Assembly: GCF_000425125.1 (NCBI RefSeq)
Contig: NZ_KE384306.1
Coordinates: 893,705-957,704 of the forward strand
Direction of reading: 5' to 3'
DNA from: Paenibacillus taiwanensis DSM 18679
GTDB taxonomy: Bacteria; Bacillota; Bacilli; Paenibacillales; Paenibacillaceae
DNA: 64,000 nucleotides
Part shown: positions 40,094 through 48,833 of the stretch, piece by piece
How the letters are laid out: each line of letters begins with the position of its first letter
How positions within the stretch are numbered: the first letter of the stretch is position 1
The notes under the pieces: model-generated
Databases searched by the model: none
The model's input: the letters and a program-made list of their open reading frames with translations, nothing else
Told to the model about the DNA's origin: nothing
Made by a program: the position numbers and the translations under genes

Positions 40094-40184
40094 TAGCTAC
40101 ACCCAAAGTGTGTTTTTACCGCACATAACGGATCGTCTGTCCACCAAAGCCAGCCTATTCAACCCAGATATCATCGCTCTGGAC

Positions 40185-40221
40185 CTAGAATAAAAAGTGG
40201 TGGAACTAGAATAAAAAGTGG
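40185..40221 (+). repeat. 21-base tandem repeat at the IS3 left end
   Basis: CTAGAATAAAAAGTGG occurs at 40185 and again at 40206. It probably marks the end sequence of the IS3-type element, present twice through nested or adjacent insertion. Confidence 0.6.
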
Positions 40222-40640
40222 ACACCCGTTAACGGATAGAAGGATAATAAGGCTAACGGAGGTGTTCCATATGGGAGAACAGCGTCAACGATATGACGAG
40301 GAATTCAAGAAACAAACGGTAAAACTTATCCAAGAACAGACCAAGACACTCGGAGACTTAGCAGAAGAACTAAACATTCCAAAAAGTACATTACACCAGT
40401 GGATGGGCAAGTATCGTGAACTTAAACATGAGCCCGTAGCTAGTGTGGATCGAGTGAAAGAACTAGAATCTGAGCTCAAAGAAATGCGTCGGTTACTTCA
40501 AGAGAAAGAACATACCCTTGCGGACACGCAAGAGGAACTCGCTATCGTAAAAAAAGCAGTGCACATCTTCAGCAAACCAAAGAACTAAGATTTCAGTTTG
40601 TGGAAGACCATCGCTCCGAGTTTTCTTTGGAGAAGATGTA
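40204..40640 (+). mobile_element. truncated IS3-family insertion sequence
   Basis: The element begins near the AACTAGAATAAAAAGTGGAC end, contains a complete orfA, and enters orfB in the -1 frame (ELRFQFVEDHRSEFSLEKM). After about 20 orfB residues the similarity stops near 40640. The integrase core with its DDE residues and the right end are missing. Confidence 0.7.
40271..40588 (+). CDS. IS3-family transposase OrfA
   Basis: A 105-residue helix-turn-helix protein (RYDEEFKKQTVKLI, GDLAEELNIPKSTLHQW) with a C-terminal leucine-zipper-like coiled coil (about 58-95). It binds the element ends and is normally fused to OrfB by a -1 frameshift. The ATG at 40271 follows GGAGGTG. Because OrfB is truncated, it cannot support transposition by itself. 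Confidence 0.85.
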   Translation: MGEQRQRYDEEFKKQTVKLIQEQTKTLGDLAEELNIPKSTLHQWMGKYRELKHEPVASVDRVKELESELKEMRRLLQEKEHTLADTQEELAIVKKAVHIFSKPKN

Positions 40641-40929
40641 CAAAGGTGGGAATGACTCGTCATCTTTATTAGCGGATCGATTGAGACAATTACAAGAAAG
40701 CTATTCTGCAAGTAATGGTGATTCAGCGCTTTACAATATACGCCACTCAACCTATGAGGAAGTTGTTAGACAAGCGGAATCTATCATTAAAGCAGAAGTG
40801 AATTGGCCCACTACCAGAATATGCAGTCGATTTATCGATTTATTTGGATCGCCTAATACACCAAAGTATAAACGAAATGAGAAGAAAAGAAATAATGGTC
40901 TGCCAACTAGTCGTGCTAAATTCACATAA
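40600..40929 (+). pseudogene. truncated OrfB start fused to unrelated sequence
   Basis: The first 15 codons (EDHRSEFSLEKMYK) are the beginning of an IS3 OrfB. From about 40640 the frame continues for some 95 codons into sequence I do not recognise (DSSSLLADRLRQLQESYSAS and on). No ribosome site fits. It is probably a deletion or insertion junction, with a chance or relic reading frame behind it. Confidence 0.5.
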
Positions 40930-40938
40930 TAAAGTAAG

Positions 40939-40968
40939 GAGGTCGTGCGGCTGCTCGACCTCTTTTTT
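40939..40968 (+). terminator. terminator before locus 2
   Basis: GAGGTCG (40939-40945) pairs with CGACCTC (40956-40962), followed by six Ts. It shields locus 2 from transcription through the IS remnant. Confidence 0.75.
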
Positions 40969-41002
40969 GTATGCAGAAGCTGCTAAATTAATCGCAGCAA
41001 AG

Positions 41003-41067
41003 GTCAAAATTTTACCCACACTAGGTCATAATCCATCCTTTGTTCTCCCTTGTCTGCGGCTTATGAT
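41003..41067 (+). promoter_or_regulatory. 22-bp direct-repeat promoter of the locus 2 permease operon
   Basis: GTCAAAAT at 41003 and GTCATAATCC at 41025 are 22 bases apart. TATGAT lies at 41062, 37 bases from the second copy, and the -35 position (TTTGTT) is poor, as expected for an activated promoter. The sequence from about 40995 to 41076 is strikingly like that at 63651-63732. Confidence 0.7.
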
Positions 41068-41103
41068 GAAGTCAACAAATTATAAGCTGAGGTGACATCA
41101 TAA

Positions 41104-42051
41104 GTGGAAGAGACAAAATCAAGTTATCAGCTCTCTACGCAGCAGGCGGAGCATGTAGTAAAGAAATTTTGGTCGCCACGGAGAAAGGAAGCATTAGTTG
41201 GGTGGCTGTTTTTAATGCCGGAAATTGTCGGTATGCTGCTGCTTAACGTATTTGCCCTTGGATTCTCGTTGTATTTAAGTTTTACAGATTGGGATTTATT
41301 GTCTGGGGTTGCAGGTATTAAATTTGCAGGCTTGCAAAACTTCATTCATTTATTTCAAGATCCGACCATATGGAAGGCGTTATACAACAACTTAGTGTAT
41401 ACGGTGTTAACTGTACCTTTACCGATAGCGATAGCGCTTGTGCTAGCGGTTGTTATTCATAGTAAAGTGTACTTTAAAAGTTATTTTAAAGTCGTATTCT
41501 TCATCCCTTATATTTCTTCTATTATCGCGGTGGCAGCAGTGTGGAGTATTTTGTTCCACCCTTCGTTTGGCCCGATCAACCAGTTTTTAATGGACCTTGG
41601 GATATCAAATCCTCCGAAATGGCTCGTTGATCCGAAAACGTCCTTGATTGCGGTTGCTATTATTAGTGCGTGGGCAGGGCTTGGTTACACTATTATTATT
41701 TACATGGCGGGATTGTCCAATATTTCCGAAGAGTTGTATGAAGCGGCGGAAATTGATGGCGCGACGGGACTGAAAAAGTTTTTTAATATTACGATTCCTC
41801 TGCTTCGACCAACGACCTTCTTCTTGCTTATTACGATGCTAATTGGTTCATTTAAAGTATTTGATATTATATCGTATTTGACGGAAGGCGGACCAGATAA
41901 TTCATCGACGGTAATCGTATTCCGAATCTATCAAGAAGGTTTTGTGAACTACAATATGGGTTACGCATCTGCAATATCGTGGCTGTTATTTGCAATTATC
42001 GGACTGATTACAGCGGCAACTTGGAAGTTGCGTCAGGAAGAATCATTTTAA
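41104..42051 (+). CDS. sugar ABC transporter permease (MalF/UgpA type, locus 2)
   Basis: A 315-residue permease with six membrane segments and an EAA loop (EAAEIDGATGLKKFFNITIP). Starts at GTG after GAGGTGA. Together with the next two genes it forms the importer of locus 2; the PL8, GH88 and Kdu/Kdg genes imply that its cargo is an unsaturated-uronate oligosaccharide. No ATPase gene is linked. It runs 15 bases from the next permease gene. Confidence 0.9.
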   Translation: MEETKSSYQLSTQQAEHVVKKFWSPRRKEALVGWLFLMPEIVGMLLLNVFALGFSLYLSFTDWDLLSGVAGIKFAGLQNFIHLFQDPTIWKALYNNLVYTVLTVPLPIAIALVLAVVIHSKVYFKSYFKVVFFIPYISSIIAVAAVWSILFHPSFGPINQFLMDLGISNPPKWLVDPKTSLIAVAIISAWAGLGYTIIIYMAGLSNISEELYEAAEIDGATGLKKFFNITIPLLRPTTFFLLITMLIGSFKVFDIISYLTEGGPDNSSTVIVFRIYQEGFVNYNMGYASAISWLLFAIIGLITAATWKLRQEESF

Positions 42052-42068
42052 TTGAAAGGGAGAATATG

Positions 42069-42905
42069 ATGCTAAACTTACGTAATCGGATTTCTAAAAT
42101 TGTCGCTACCGTGTTAATGGGGATCTTGTCCGTACTCTTTATCTTTCCATTATTATGGATGGTGTCGTCAGCATTTAAATTTGAAAAAGATGTGATGCGC
42201 TTTCCGATCGAATGGATTCCTTCTTCCATCAACGTTATCCATAACTTTAAAGCCGTATGGATGCAAAAGGTGCCGTTTGGAATCATTTATTTGAATTCCA
42301 TAAAAGTGGCGGTTATCGTTACTTTACTTTCGTTACTTATATCAACGATGGCAGCCTACTCCTTTACGAAACTAAAATTTCGCGGCCGTAACTTCGTATT
42401 CGCCGTGCTGCTAGCGATGATGATTATTCCGGATCAAGCGACACTTATTCCTCGTTTCATGCTTATTCGTTGGATGGGTTTGTATGACACCCATGCCGCG
42501 CTTATCTTTATGGGGATGTTCTCGATTTACTTTACTTTTCTCTTGCGTCAATTTATGGCGGGTGTGAGTGATGATATTTTGGAAGCGGCTAGAATTGATG
42601 GGGCAGGGCATTTGCGCACATTTACTTCGATCATGATTCCACTTTGTCGACCTGTAGTCGCGACGGTGGCCATTATTAAGTTCATCTGGTCGTGGAATGA
42701 TTATCAAAATCCGTTAATTTTCTTGCAATCCAAATCATTGTACACCGTTCCGCTAGGTATGACCTTGTTTAGGGATGATTATACGACCAACGACGCGATT
42801 ATGATGATGGCGGCCGTGTCAGCGATTATTCCACTGTTGATTGTGTTTATCGTGTTACAAAAACAAGTGATAAGCGGGATTGCCCTTGGTGGTGTGAAAG
42901 GTTAA
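42069..42905 (+). CDS. sugar ABC transporter permease (MalG type, locus 2)
   Basis: A 278-residue permease with six membrane segments and an EAA loop (LEAARIDGAGHLRTFTSIMI). Of two adjacent ATGs (42066, 42069), the second is better spaced from GGGAG. The open frame extends 30 codons back into the upstream permease, but those codons lack a ribosome site. It forms the channel with the previous gene product. Confidence 0.9.
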   Translation: MLNLRNRISKIVATVLMGILSVLFIFPLLWMVSSAFKFEKDVMRFPIEWIPSSINVIHNFKAVWMQKVPFGIIYLNSIKVAVIVTLLSLLISTMAAYSFTKLKFRGRNFVFAVLLAMMIIPDQATLIPRFMLIRWMGLYDTHAALIFMGMFSIYFTFLLRQFMAGVSDDILEAARIDGAGHLRTFTSIMIPLCRPVVATVAIIKFIWSWNDYQNPLIFLQSKSLYTVPLGMTLFRDDYTTNDAIMMMAAVSAIIPLLIVFIVLQKQVISGIALGGVKG

Positions 42906-42935
42906 GCTATACGGACGCACAAGATTTGCAAATAG

Positions 42936-42999
42936 GTCAAAATCGTTATCACACATGCACAAAATTGTACACGCAAGCAAATTACAAACGTTATATACT
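42936..42999 (+). promoter_or_regulatory. direct-repeat promoter of the locus 2 binding-protein gene
   Basis: GTCAAAAT at 42936 and CACAAAAT at 42958 are 22 bases apart, with TATACT at 42994, 58 bases from the first copy. This gives the binding-protein gene its own start point after the permeases. A cre site lies at the predicted transcription start. Confidence 0.6.
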
Positions 43000-43004
43000 G
43001 TGCC

Positions 43005-43018
43005 TGTAAGCGCTAACA
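43005..43018. promoter_or_regulatory. CcpA-binding cre site
   Basis: TGTAAGCGCTAACA matches the cre consensus TGWAANCGNTNWCA at every defined position. It covers the predicted transcription start of the binding-protein gene, a position that represses in other Firmicutes, so glucose should shut this gene down. Confidence 0.75.
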
Positions 43019-43059
43019 AGCTTCTTGGTTAAGACCACACATTTAGGGGGAATTCGCAC

Positions 43060-44439
43060 ATGGCAAGTAAAGCTAAACGTAATCTTCTTATTTCCACATG
43101 CATACTGCTAGCTTTAATGATGTTTACGAGCGCTTGTGGAAGCAAAGCTGACGATTCAGCACAATCGAACGGTAATGCAGATGCAGGAGCAAAAGAAGTG
43201 ACACTTAAGTATTATAACTGGGACAATGAGTCGCAAGAAGGGGCTACAGACGCCATGCTGCGTGAGTTTGAAGCAGCTAACCCTGGTATTAAAGTGGAAC
43301 ATGTCGTGCTCGTTCCAGGTAATTCACTTGAAATGTTAAAGAAATTGGACTTTTTAATTTCGTCAGGAGATGAAGTTGACGTCGTTCAATTACCCAATTC
43401 ATCAGCGGTCGTTGAAAGAGCGGTTCGCAGTGCATTTACGCCATTAAACGAATTCTATGATAAAGAAGGCTTGAAAGCACAAGATGAGTATTATGTAAAT
43501 CCAGAAGTAGACGGAAAATATTACGGTATGCAATATACATCCGGCTATACGTATGTCATGCTCAACAAAAACGCGTTGGACGAAGCTGGGCTGCCTGTTC
43601 CTAAATTCGGTTGGACATGGGATGACTACCGTGAATATGCGAAAAAGCTCACCAAAGGCGAAGGGATCGATAAACGTTACGGTACTTACTTCCATACGTG
43701 GGAGTTGTATATGAATGCACCGGCGCAAACGGTAATGAAAGATCCGTTCCGCTATGACGACGGCAGTACTATTTTGGCTGACCCGACTTATCCGTACTTC
43801 TTCCAACTGCGTAAAGATATGGAGAGCGTAGATAAGTCTGCAAAAGCATACGCTGACATTTTAGCGGCTAAGCTTAACTACCGCAGTGAATTTTTCGGTG
43901 GAAGTGCTGCAACGATTATGACAGGAAGCTTTACAATTCCTGACCCAGGTAATCTTGAGCAGTACCCACATGATTTTGTGACAGCTTTCGCACCAGTTCC
44001 GCTGCCTCCAAAAAATGCATTGCCTAAACAATATGAGGGCGGCAAATATTTTGTTGGGGGTTCACAATTAGCAATGGGTTCCACAACAAAGCACAAGGAA
44101 GAGTCCTACAAGTTGATGCGCTTTATGTCTACAGCAGATTCAACGAATAGACAAGAATTCTCTGGCTGGAAAAAAGCAGATCAAACAGCGCTGTTGGAGC
44201 GTATGATTGGTAAAAACAAAGATAAATACGATGTAGAATCATTGAAGTACACGCTGTTTGGCGACGACATTAAGTATCTGGATGCTTCCAAAGTGCTTAC
44301 TACTTCAAGTGCGGATTTAACAAAATTAATCGGCGATGGCTTCAGCAAATTTATGCTTAGCAACGAACCGATTGAAAAAGTACAAGCATGGATGGTTGAA
44401 GAAGCTACAAAAATTATTAAGGAAAAAGAAAACAAATAA
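43060..44439 (+). CDS. sugar-binding lipoprotein of an ABC importer (locus 2)
   Basis: A 459-residue family-1 solute-binding protein with a lipobox FTSAC at about residues 23-27 and an acidic tether (SKADDSAQSNGNADAG). It would present oligosaccharides to the permeases just upstream. AGGGGG precedes the ATG. It has its own repeat-type promoter and a cre site, and a hairpin lies between it and the PL8 gene. Confidence 0.9.
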   Translation: MASKAKRNLLISTCILLALMMFTSACGSKADDSAQSNGNADAGAKEVTLKYYNWDNESQEGATDAMLREFEAANPGIKVEHVVLVPGNSLEMLKKLDFLISSGDEVDVVQLPNSSAVVERAVRSAFTPLNEFYDKEGLKAQDEYYVNPEVDGKYYGMQYTSGYTYVMLNKNALDEAGLPVPKFGWTWDDYREYAKKLTKGEGIDKRYGTYFHTWELYMNAPAQTVMKDPFRYDDGSTILADPTYPYFFQLRKDMESVDKSAKAYADILAAKLNYRSEFFGGSAATIMTGSFTIPDPGNLEQYPHDFVTAFAPVPLPPKNALPKQYEGGKYFVGGSQLAMGSTTKHKEESYKLMRFMSTADSTNRQEFSGWKKADQTALLERMIGKNKDKYDVESLKYTLFGDDIKYLDASKVLTTSSADLTKLIGDGFSKFMLSNEPIEKVQAWMVEEATKIIKEKENK

Positions 44440-44482
44440 GTAACAATCAGTAAGTAACATCATAAGTAGCAATCCGCTGAAC

Positions 44483-44541
44483 AAGGCGTCTCTATATTCC
44501 ATGCTAGATATAACCTAAATAGCGTGGAGAGGGACGCCTTT
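44483..44541 (+). terminator. hairpin between the binding-protein and PL8 genes
   Basis: AAGGCGTC pairs with GACGCCTT, and TTCCATGCT pairs with AGCGTGGAG inside. The T-run is short (TTTGC). It may partly terminate, giving more binding protein than lyase, or process the message. Confidence 0.5.
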
Positions 44542-44573
44542 GCAATCTATGCTTAGGTATGGGGTGAATAGTG

Positions 44574-47500
44574 ATGAAAAAAATACTAAGTTTGTTACTC
44601 GTAGTTACGATAGTAGTCACGTTGTTACCTGTTGGTCCAAATATGGCGCTGGCATCAACTGCCAACAATTTAATTCCGAATGGAAATTTCGAACTGGCAG
44701 TGGCGCCAAGCGGAACGTGGACGCAATATACGGATACGAATCCTGCACCTGCTCAGTGGGACACATGGATTCCTGTAGGTTCTGGTAAGCCCGCTGGCAG
44801 GACAGTAAGTGTATCACTTGATACGTATACTCCTTATAATGGTCAGCAATCGTTGCTGATTGATGCAGTTAAGTCAAGCCGTGTGTCTATTAATACAAAG
44901 GCACCTGTTGTGGCGGGTAAATCGTATCGGTTACGCGTTTGGTATAAAACCGAAAATGTTGCAGGTGGCAGCGGCGTTTATTTTCGCACCTCTGTACAGA
45001 ATGCTTCTAATACCAAATTAATGGACGGCCCAAGCTCAACGAAAGTGTATGGTACAAATGATTGGACGATGCAGCAAGTTTTTATTACGGTTCCAACAGG
45101 CGGTGCCAAGTTTTTTGTTGAATTGTTTTTTGAAAATAGTACTGGCAAAGCGTGGTTTGATAACATTTTGTTGGAGGAATATGACGGTATAACAGGGTTG
45201 GCGCTTGAACCGGCAGCAAGGATGATGACGGTCGGGGAGACAAAGCCGCTTACCTTAACCGTCACGCCCAATAACATGCCATCCCCCCAAGTTGTATGGA
45301 GCAGCAGCGATGAGCAAATAGCTGCTGTGGATCAAATGGGGCATGTAACAGCAGTTGCTGCGGGGGTGGCAACCATCACAGTTGCAACAGCAGACCAACT
45401 CATAAAGGCACAAAGTAACATTGGTGTTGATTCGGTAGAAACAGCAGCTGCTTATAGCCAGTTACGTTCACGCTGGAAGCAGAAGTTAGTCGGTGCGGCA
45501 GATGCCAGCCTAGCAGCTGATCCCACTATTCAAGCGTTAGTAGCTGAGATGGACAATAGTATATCTAATGCGATGAAGAACGGTTATCTGGATACACTTA
45601 GTGCGAATAATGCCAGTCGCAGCTATTTGTGGTCAGATTTGACGGATAGCGCTGATACGAAAGAGAAGCATGCCAACAACATCGTGACTGAGTTTACGCG
45701 TATTAAAACGATGGCAACTGCCTATCACACAGGGTCTTCACGCTTCTATCAAGATCCACAGCTGCGGGATGCCATTATAGGGGCCTTGGATTGGATGTAC
45801 GCTAAGCGATATAACGAGCGTTTATCCTATAGCAGTGCCAGCAGCTGGTGGGGGTTTGAAATTGGTGCACCGCAGCTGTTAAATGACTGTTTAATTCTTA
45901 TGTATGATGAGTTGACTGATCAGCTAATAGCCAACTTTATGCGGACCATTGATAAATATTGTCCTAATCCAACAAAGCGCGTACAAAATAGCTCCGTCAT
46001 CGAGACCGGTGGCAATTTACTGGATAAAGCACTTGTTGTTACTGTTCGGGGTGTAATAGGTAAAAATAGCGCTAAAATTACGCAAGGACGGGATTCCATC
46101 GGTTCAGAATTCAACTATGTCACGAGTGGTGATGGCGTATATGAGGATGGCTCATTGGTACAGCATGCGAATATCGCTTACACGGCGGGTTATGGTGCAG
46201 TTTGGCTCAGCCGTACGGCGGATATCACTTATTTGCTCAACCAATCTCCTTGGCCTGTGACTGATCCGCGTGTAGCAAACGTATATAAGTGGGTAAGTGA
46301 TACGTTTGAACCGGTTATTTACAAAGGGCTGTACATGGATATGGTGAACGGACGAGGGATTTCCAGAAAAGATTCGGGTACAGCTCGTGGGACGATTGTA
46401 GCTCTAGCCAGTTTGGCAGAAGGTGCGCCTTCGGTAGTTAACGATAACATTCGAAGCATGGTTAAAGAATGGGTAAGCAAGGATACAACCTGGGACGATT
46501 ATTATAAAGGTTTGCCGATTTCAAGTGTCGTGCTGCTGAAAAAAGTAATGAACGATACTTCGGTAGCACCGCGCGGCGAGCTGTCGCGCAGCTACATGTT
46601 TAACGGTATGGCGCGTGTTGCGCATCATCGCCCGAATTATACGTTTGGGCTTAGTCTGTTCTCAGACCGCATTTCTGCCTTTGAAATGGGTAATAAGGAA
46701 AATGTAAAAGGCTGGGATACCGGACTTGGCATGACCTATATTTATAACGAAGATTTACAGCAATATCGCGATGGATTTTGGGCGACGGTGAACAGTTTCC
46801 GTTTGCCAGGCACAACAACAGACGGCTCTGGAGAAGGAAAGATGCCTGGCGAATGGGCTTATTATTACAATTCAAAAAATCATGTTGGCGGTGCAACACT
46901 AGATCATTTGTACAGTGCTAGCGGCATGGATTTCTCATTAACCAAAGTAACAGGCAGTGATTTAAGTGGTAAAAAATCATGGTTTATGTTTGATGATGAA
47001 ATTGTAGCTCTTGGTGCAGATATTCGTAAAACTTCAGCCGCTACAAAGCAGGTAGAAACGATTGTAGACAATCGGAAGTTGAATAGTAGTGGAAACAACG
47101 CCTTGGTGCTTAACGGTGTACAGGTGCCTACCGCATTGGATTATGAAGCAGACGTTAATAATGTCCAATGGGCACATTTGGCGGGCAATCGTGCAGGTTC
47201 TGGTGCAGATATGGGCTATTACTTCCCTAATGCGCCTACATTACATGTCGTACGCGAGGCGAGAACAGGTGCATGGTATGACATTAACAACGGTCAATCG
47301 AAAGACCAACTGACGCGTAATTACGCAAGCTTATCTTTTGAACACGGGACACATCCCCAAGCTGCTAATTACGAGTATGTGCTGCTTCCAGGTAAGACAT
47401 CAGCACAAACAGAAGCTTACAGTGAGCAACCAGCAATTGAAGTGCTAAGCAATACATCCACCGTGCAAGCTGCGCGTAACAAGCAGTTGGGAATCACCGC

Positions 47501-48713
47501 TGCAAATTTCTGGAGTGCGGGTTCTGTGGGCAGGATGAGCGCCAAATCCGCTGCTGCCGTCATCATGAAAGAACAGAACGGTGAAATGACCATTGCGTTA
47601 TCCGATCCAACGCAAAAGCAGAACAGCGTGACGATTGAAGTTCTTCAACCGAACATGACGTTGCTAACTGCAAGCGCGGGAATAAACGTTACCCCGATAC
47701 AAGATGGAGTTAGCATTGAAGTTAACACTACAGGATCACTTGGCCAAACGTACACGGCAACATTTGATCTCGGAAAGACCTATACGGTCACTGTGGACGG
47801 GGCAAAAGCTGATAAACAGGCTGCCAAGAAGGGTGAAATCGTAACAGTAGCATTGGATACACCGGGTGGAAAGGTGTTCGATAAGTGGAACGTAACACCA
47901 ACGAGTCTGACATTAACCCCGGATACAACGAACACGAGCAAGTATTCGTTTGTAATGCCTGGCGAAGCAGTTAAAGTATTAGCGGTGTATAAAGAAGCGA
48001 ATTCCACGGGGGGCGGAACGACAACAGCACCAGGCTCAACAGAATCAGGATCAACAGGATCAACAGGATCAGGTGCAACAGAATCGGGTTCAACAACAGC
48101 GACAACTCACCCAGAGCCAACAAAACCGAGCCAACCAACAGAGCCGGTGAAACCTGCTGATCCAGAACCTACGAAACAAGCTTGGTCTGATATCAGTGAA
48201 CATTGGGCTAAGGCTGCTATTCAAAAATCAGCTGAACTCGGTTTTGTAACGGGTTATGAGGATGGAACGTTCAGGCCGAATGGCATCATTACGCGCGGTG
48301 AGCTTGCAGCTATGTTAGCTAGAGCGCTGAAACTGGAACGAGTGAATGCAGCATTCAGTTTTGCGGATCAAGCTCAAACGCCAGCATGGGCGCAGCCTTT
48401 TATTCAAGCGCTTGCTAAAGCGGGTTATATTTCAGGTTATGAAGATGGTACATTCCGTGCAAATAAACAAATGACGAGAAGTGAGCTCGTTGTTCTGATC
48501 GTTCGTGCACGTGGGCTTGAAGTGCACCCAAAAGTAACACTGACTTTTGGGGACGCAGATCAAATTCCAGCATGGGCCAAACCTTATGTTGCAGCCGCTG
48601 TGGAAGCAGGTCTAATTCAAGGCAATGGCGACGGTAAATTTAAACCTAACGCTGCTACAACGAGAGCCGAAGCAATTACTTTAATTTTACGACTGTTAAA
48701 TGTTTCGAAATAA
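44574..48713 (+). CDS. SLH-anchored polysaccharide lyase family 8
   Basis: A 1379-residue secreted lyase of the PL8 family (hyaluronate, chondroitin AC or xanthan lyases), which cuts by beta-elimination and leaves an unsaturated uronate. Signal peptide 1-28; CBM4/9-like domain (about 31-205); Big_2-like Ig fold (about 207-278); alpha toroid and beta domains (about 290-1060) with Asn481 (ETGGNLLDK), His531 and Tyr540 (VQHANIAYTAGYG). Asn-His and His-Tyr spacings of 50 and 9 equal those recalled for pneumococcal hyaluronate lyase (Asn349, His399, Tyr408). A Ser/Thr/Gly/Pro linker and three SLH modules (about 1205-1375) tie it to the cell wall. GGGGTGAA precedes the ATG. The exact polymer is not determined. 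Confidence 0.88.
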   Translation: MKKILSLLLVVTIVVTLLPVGPNMALASTANNLIPNGNFELAVAPSGTWTQYTDTNPAPAQWDTWIPVGSGKPAGRTVSVSLDTYTPYNGQQSLLIDAVKSSRVSINTKAPVVAGKSYRLRVWYKTENVAGGSGVYFRTSVQNASNTKLMDGPSSTKVYGTNDWTMQQVFITVPTGGAKFFVELFFENSTGKAWFDNILLEEYDGITGLALEPAARMMTVGETKPLTLTVTPNNMPSPQVVWSSSDEQIAAVDQMGHVTAVAAGVATITVATADQLIKAQSNIGVDSVETAAAYSQLRSRWKQKLVGAADASLAADPTIQALVAEMDNSISNAMKNGYLDTLSANNASRSYLWSDLTDSADTKEKHANNIVTEFTRIKTMATAYHTGSSRFYQDPQLRDAIIGALDWMYAKRYNERLSYSSASSWWGFEIGAPQLLNDCLILMYDELTDQLIANFMRTIDKYCPNPTKRVQNSSVIETGGNLLDKALVVTVRGVIGKNSAKITQGRDSIGSEFNYVTSGDGVYEDGSLVQHANIAYTAGYGAVWLSRTADITYLLNQSPWPVTDPRVANVYKWVSDTFEPVIYKGLYMDMVNGRGISRKDSGTARGTIVALASLAEGAPSVVNDNIRSMVKEWVSKDTTWDDYYKGLPISSVVLLKKVMNDTSVAPRGELSRSYMFNGMARVAHHRPNYTFGLSLFSDRISAFEMGNKENVKGWDTGLGMTYIYNEDLQQYRDGFWATVNSFRLPGTTTDGSGEGKMPGEWAYYYNSKNHVGGATLDHLYSASGMDFSLTKVTGSDLSGKKSWFMFDDEIVALGADIRKTSAATKQVETIVDNRKLNSSGNNALVLNGVQVPTALDYEADVNNVQWAHLAGNRAGSGADMGYYFPNAPTLHVVREARTGAWYDINNGQSKDQLTRNYASLSFEHGTHPQAANYEYVLLPGKTSAQTEAYSEQPAIEVLSNTSTVQAARNKQLGITAANFWSAGSVGRMSAKSAAAVIMKEQNGEMTIALSDPTQKQNSVTIEVLQPNMTLLTASAGINVTPIQDGVSIEVNTTGSLGQTYTATFDLGKTYTVTVDGAKADKQAAKKGEIVTVALDTPGGKVFDKWNVTPTSLTLTPDTTNTSKYSFVMPGEAVKVLAVYKEANSTGGGTTTAPGSTESGSTGSTGSGATESGSTTATTHPEPTKPSQPTEPVKPADPEPTKQAWSDISEHWAKAAIQKSAELGFVTGYEDGTFRPNGIITRGELAAMLARALKLERVNAAFSFADQAQTPAWAQPFIQALAKAGYISGYEDGTFRANKQMTRSELVVLIVRARGLEVHPKVTLTFGDADQIPAWAKPYVAAAVEAGLIQGNGDGKFKPNAATTRAEAITLILRLLNVSK

Positions 48714-48833
48714 CAATAGTTCATTTCATGTATAAAGGTGCTATGTATCGACTGATGGACTGATGCTTGGGTTATCGAGCGTCAGAAAATGATCGATAAA
48801 TATCGGATAAATAGAAAGCGATGGTGAAGGTGA

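Noticed and set aside
40844-41095. 83-codon frame before the locus 2 permease
   Set aside because: It runs through a terminator and the repeat-type promoter, and lacks a ribosome site.
48010-48180. Repeated TCAACAGGATCA units
   Set aside because: Coding sequence of the Ser/Thr/Gly/Pro linker before the SLH modules, not a regulatory repeat.
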